DNA of 7,961 nucleotides from the NCBI GenBank assembly GCA_021793635.1, contig JAJYSI010000138.1, forward strand, positions 1 to 7,961, written 5' to 3'. The position numbers and the translations under genes were made by a program. The notes under the pieces were generated by a model. It was not told where the DNA came from. It did not search any database and saw only the letters and a program-made list of their open reading frames with translations. The DNA comes from Bacteroidota bacterium (GTDB taxonomy: Bacteria; Bacteroidota; Ignavibacteria; Ignavibacteriales; Ignavibacteriaceae). Below are positions 7,409 to 7,961 of the stretch, piece by piece. Positions within the stretch are counted from its first letter, which is position 1; each line of letters opens with the position of its first letter.

Positions 7409-7561
7409 ATGCTACTTGTATTTAAGACATCAGTAAAAACAAAGGCTGATGCAATTAGTCTGAAACCATATATCGATAATATTGTTAAAAAAGGTGATTG
7501 GAGTTTTGATCTTGAAGATTCGGACAAATGTCCTAGGTTTAGAATAACAATGTTTTGTTAA
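7409..7561 (+). pseudogene. Remnant of small HMA-like orphan protein (50 codons, probable frameshift)
   Basis: The ORF encodes 50 residues beginning MLLVFKTSVKTKADAISLKP, with GDWSFDLEDSDK at 29-40. From memory this resembles small Bacteroidota proteins of about 70 residues with a ferredoxin-like, heavy-metal-associated fold but no CxxC, which typically read FKT(N/S)VK..., WNFDLEDCDNILRVE. Here the match ends at residue 39 or 40; the tail CPRFRITMFC is unlike the family. Skipping one A in the AAA at 7526-7528 gives NVLGLE and a stop at 7545-7547, which continues the family pattern for six residues and still lacks the last 20 or so. This suggests a one-base insertion plus a C-terminal truncation. 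An in-frame stop lies three codons before the ATG, and there is no clear Shine-Dalgarno. It could instead be an intact short gene, or the frameshift could be a sequencing error. Its function is unknown. Confidence 0.5.
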
Positions 7562-7597
7562 ATAATTAAATTTTTAATACAAATTAGAGGCAATAAA

Positions 7598-7961
7598 ATG
7601 AATAATAACGGAAATTCATTTAGTAATAGAATAATTCTTGGTTTAATTTTAATTTTTGTAGGTGGATTGTACTTGCTTAGTACTCTTGATCTAATAAACT
7701 TCAATGTGCATCATATTATTTTCTCACTTCCTTTTTGGGCAATCATATGGGGACTAGTTATTATTAAAAATTCCCGCAACAAAGCCTTTGGTATTCTCCT
7801 GGTTTTTCTTGGAGCTTTATTTCTAATTCCAAGAATTTTTCCTAACGTCTATTATAATAGCGACATATTTTTCCCTGTCTTGATAATTGCCTTTGGAATT
7901 TACCTAATGTTTAAGAGAAATATAAACTGGCACCATTGCCACAATAGGTTTAATAAACAGG
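7598..7961 (+). CDS. Membrane protein with LiaI/LiaF-type transmembrane region, C-terminus cut off
   Basis: The first 121 residues of an inner-membrane protein running off the right edge. Four hydrophobic segments are visible: about 12-28 (IILGLILIFVGGLYLLS), 40-56 (ending WGLVII), 64-79 (GILLVFLGALFLIP) and 90-104 (FFPVLIIAFGIYLMF). The pattern of a short polar N-terminus, GLILIFVGGLYLL, LPFWAIIWGLVII, then a Phe/Pro-rich loop fits the LiaI/LiaF-type transmembrane domain (DUF5668 style). In many members a soluble C-terminal domain follows, linked to cell-envelope stress sensing, but that part is not in the window. After the last helix comes WHHCHNRFNK (111-120), an unusual His/Cys-rich stretch. 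The ATG is preceded by GAGG seven bases upstream (TTAGAGGCAATAAAATG), a good ribosome site. It lies 36 bp after the small ORF on the same strand. Membrane location is solid; the role is inferred only. Confidence 0.75.
   Translation, partial: MNNNGNSFSNRIILGLILIFVGGLYLLSTLDLINFNVHHIIFSLPFWAIIWGLVIIKNSRNKAFGILLVFLGALFLIPRIFPNVYYNSDIFFPVLIIAFGIYLMFKRNINWHHCHNRFNKQ

Noticed and set aside
1..7961. CRISPR array, insertion sequence, phage or defence system
   Set aside because: No direct-repeat series, transposase, integrase or defence-type domain was seen on either strand; the genes are housekeeping and envelope functions.

Overview
The window looks like chromosomal DNA of an AT-rich Gram-negative bacterium of the Bacteroidota/Chlorobiota/Ignavibacteriota group. 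The reasons are the low GC content, the Lys/Asn/Ile-rich proteins, a chain of several parvulin-type periplasmic proteins next to a MoxR ATPase, lipoprotein signal peptides, and a small orphan protein of a type I associate with Bacteroidota. This placement is an inference from gene content; no rRNA or other phylogenetic marker was tested.

Layout. Five genes lie head to tail on the minus strand and fill positions 1-7207. In transcription order they are: metG (7207-5165, methionyl-tRNA synthetase, complete); a 656-residue lipoprotein with two intact parvulin domains and one decayed one (5053-3083); a 274-residue lipoprotein with a SurA-like N-terminus and a decayed parvulin domain (3108-2284); a SurA-like periplasmic chaperone with two intact parvulin domains (2276-1005); and a MoxR-type AAA+ ATPase cut by the window edge (964-1). 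The three chaperone genes are packed tightly (26-bp overlap, then a 7-bp gap), so they are almost certainly one operon, probably including moxR after a 40-bp gap. metG is separated from them by 111 bp.

To the right, a 201-bp AT-rich divergent intergenic region (7208-7408) is followed by two plus-strand reading frames. The first is a 50-codon ORF (7409-7561) that looks like a frameshifted and shortened remnant of a small Bacteroidota HMA-like protein. The second is the start of a membrane protein with a LiaI/LiaF-type four-helix region (7598 to the end).

How the genes may work together. The three parvulin-like proteins carry export signals and probably act together in the periplasm on unfolded outer-membrane or secreted proteins, with the catalytic domains in the first and third proteins and only decayed domains in the second. 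MoxR ATPases usually work with VWA-domain (Bat) and DUF58 proteins; any such partners would lie beyond the left edge. metG is housekeeping and probably linked only by position.

I see no mobile element, CRISPR array, tRNA or rRNA. Apart from the decayed parvulin domains, the small gene remnant and the repeated use of TTG starts, the region is ordinary.
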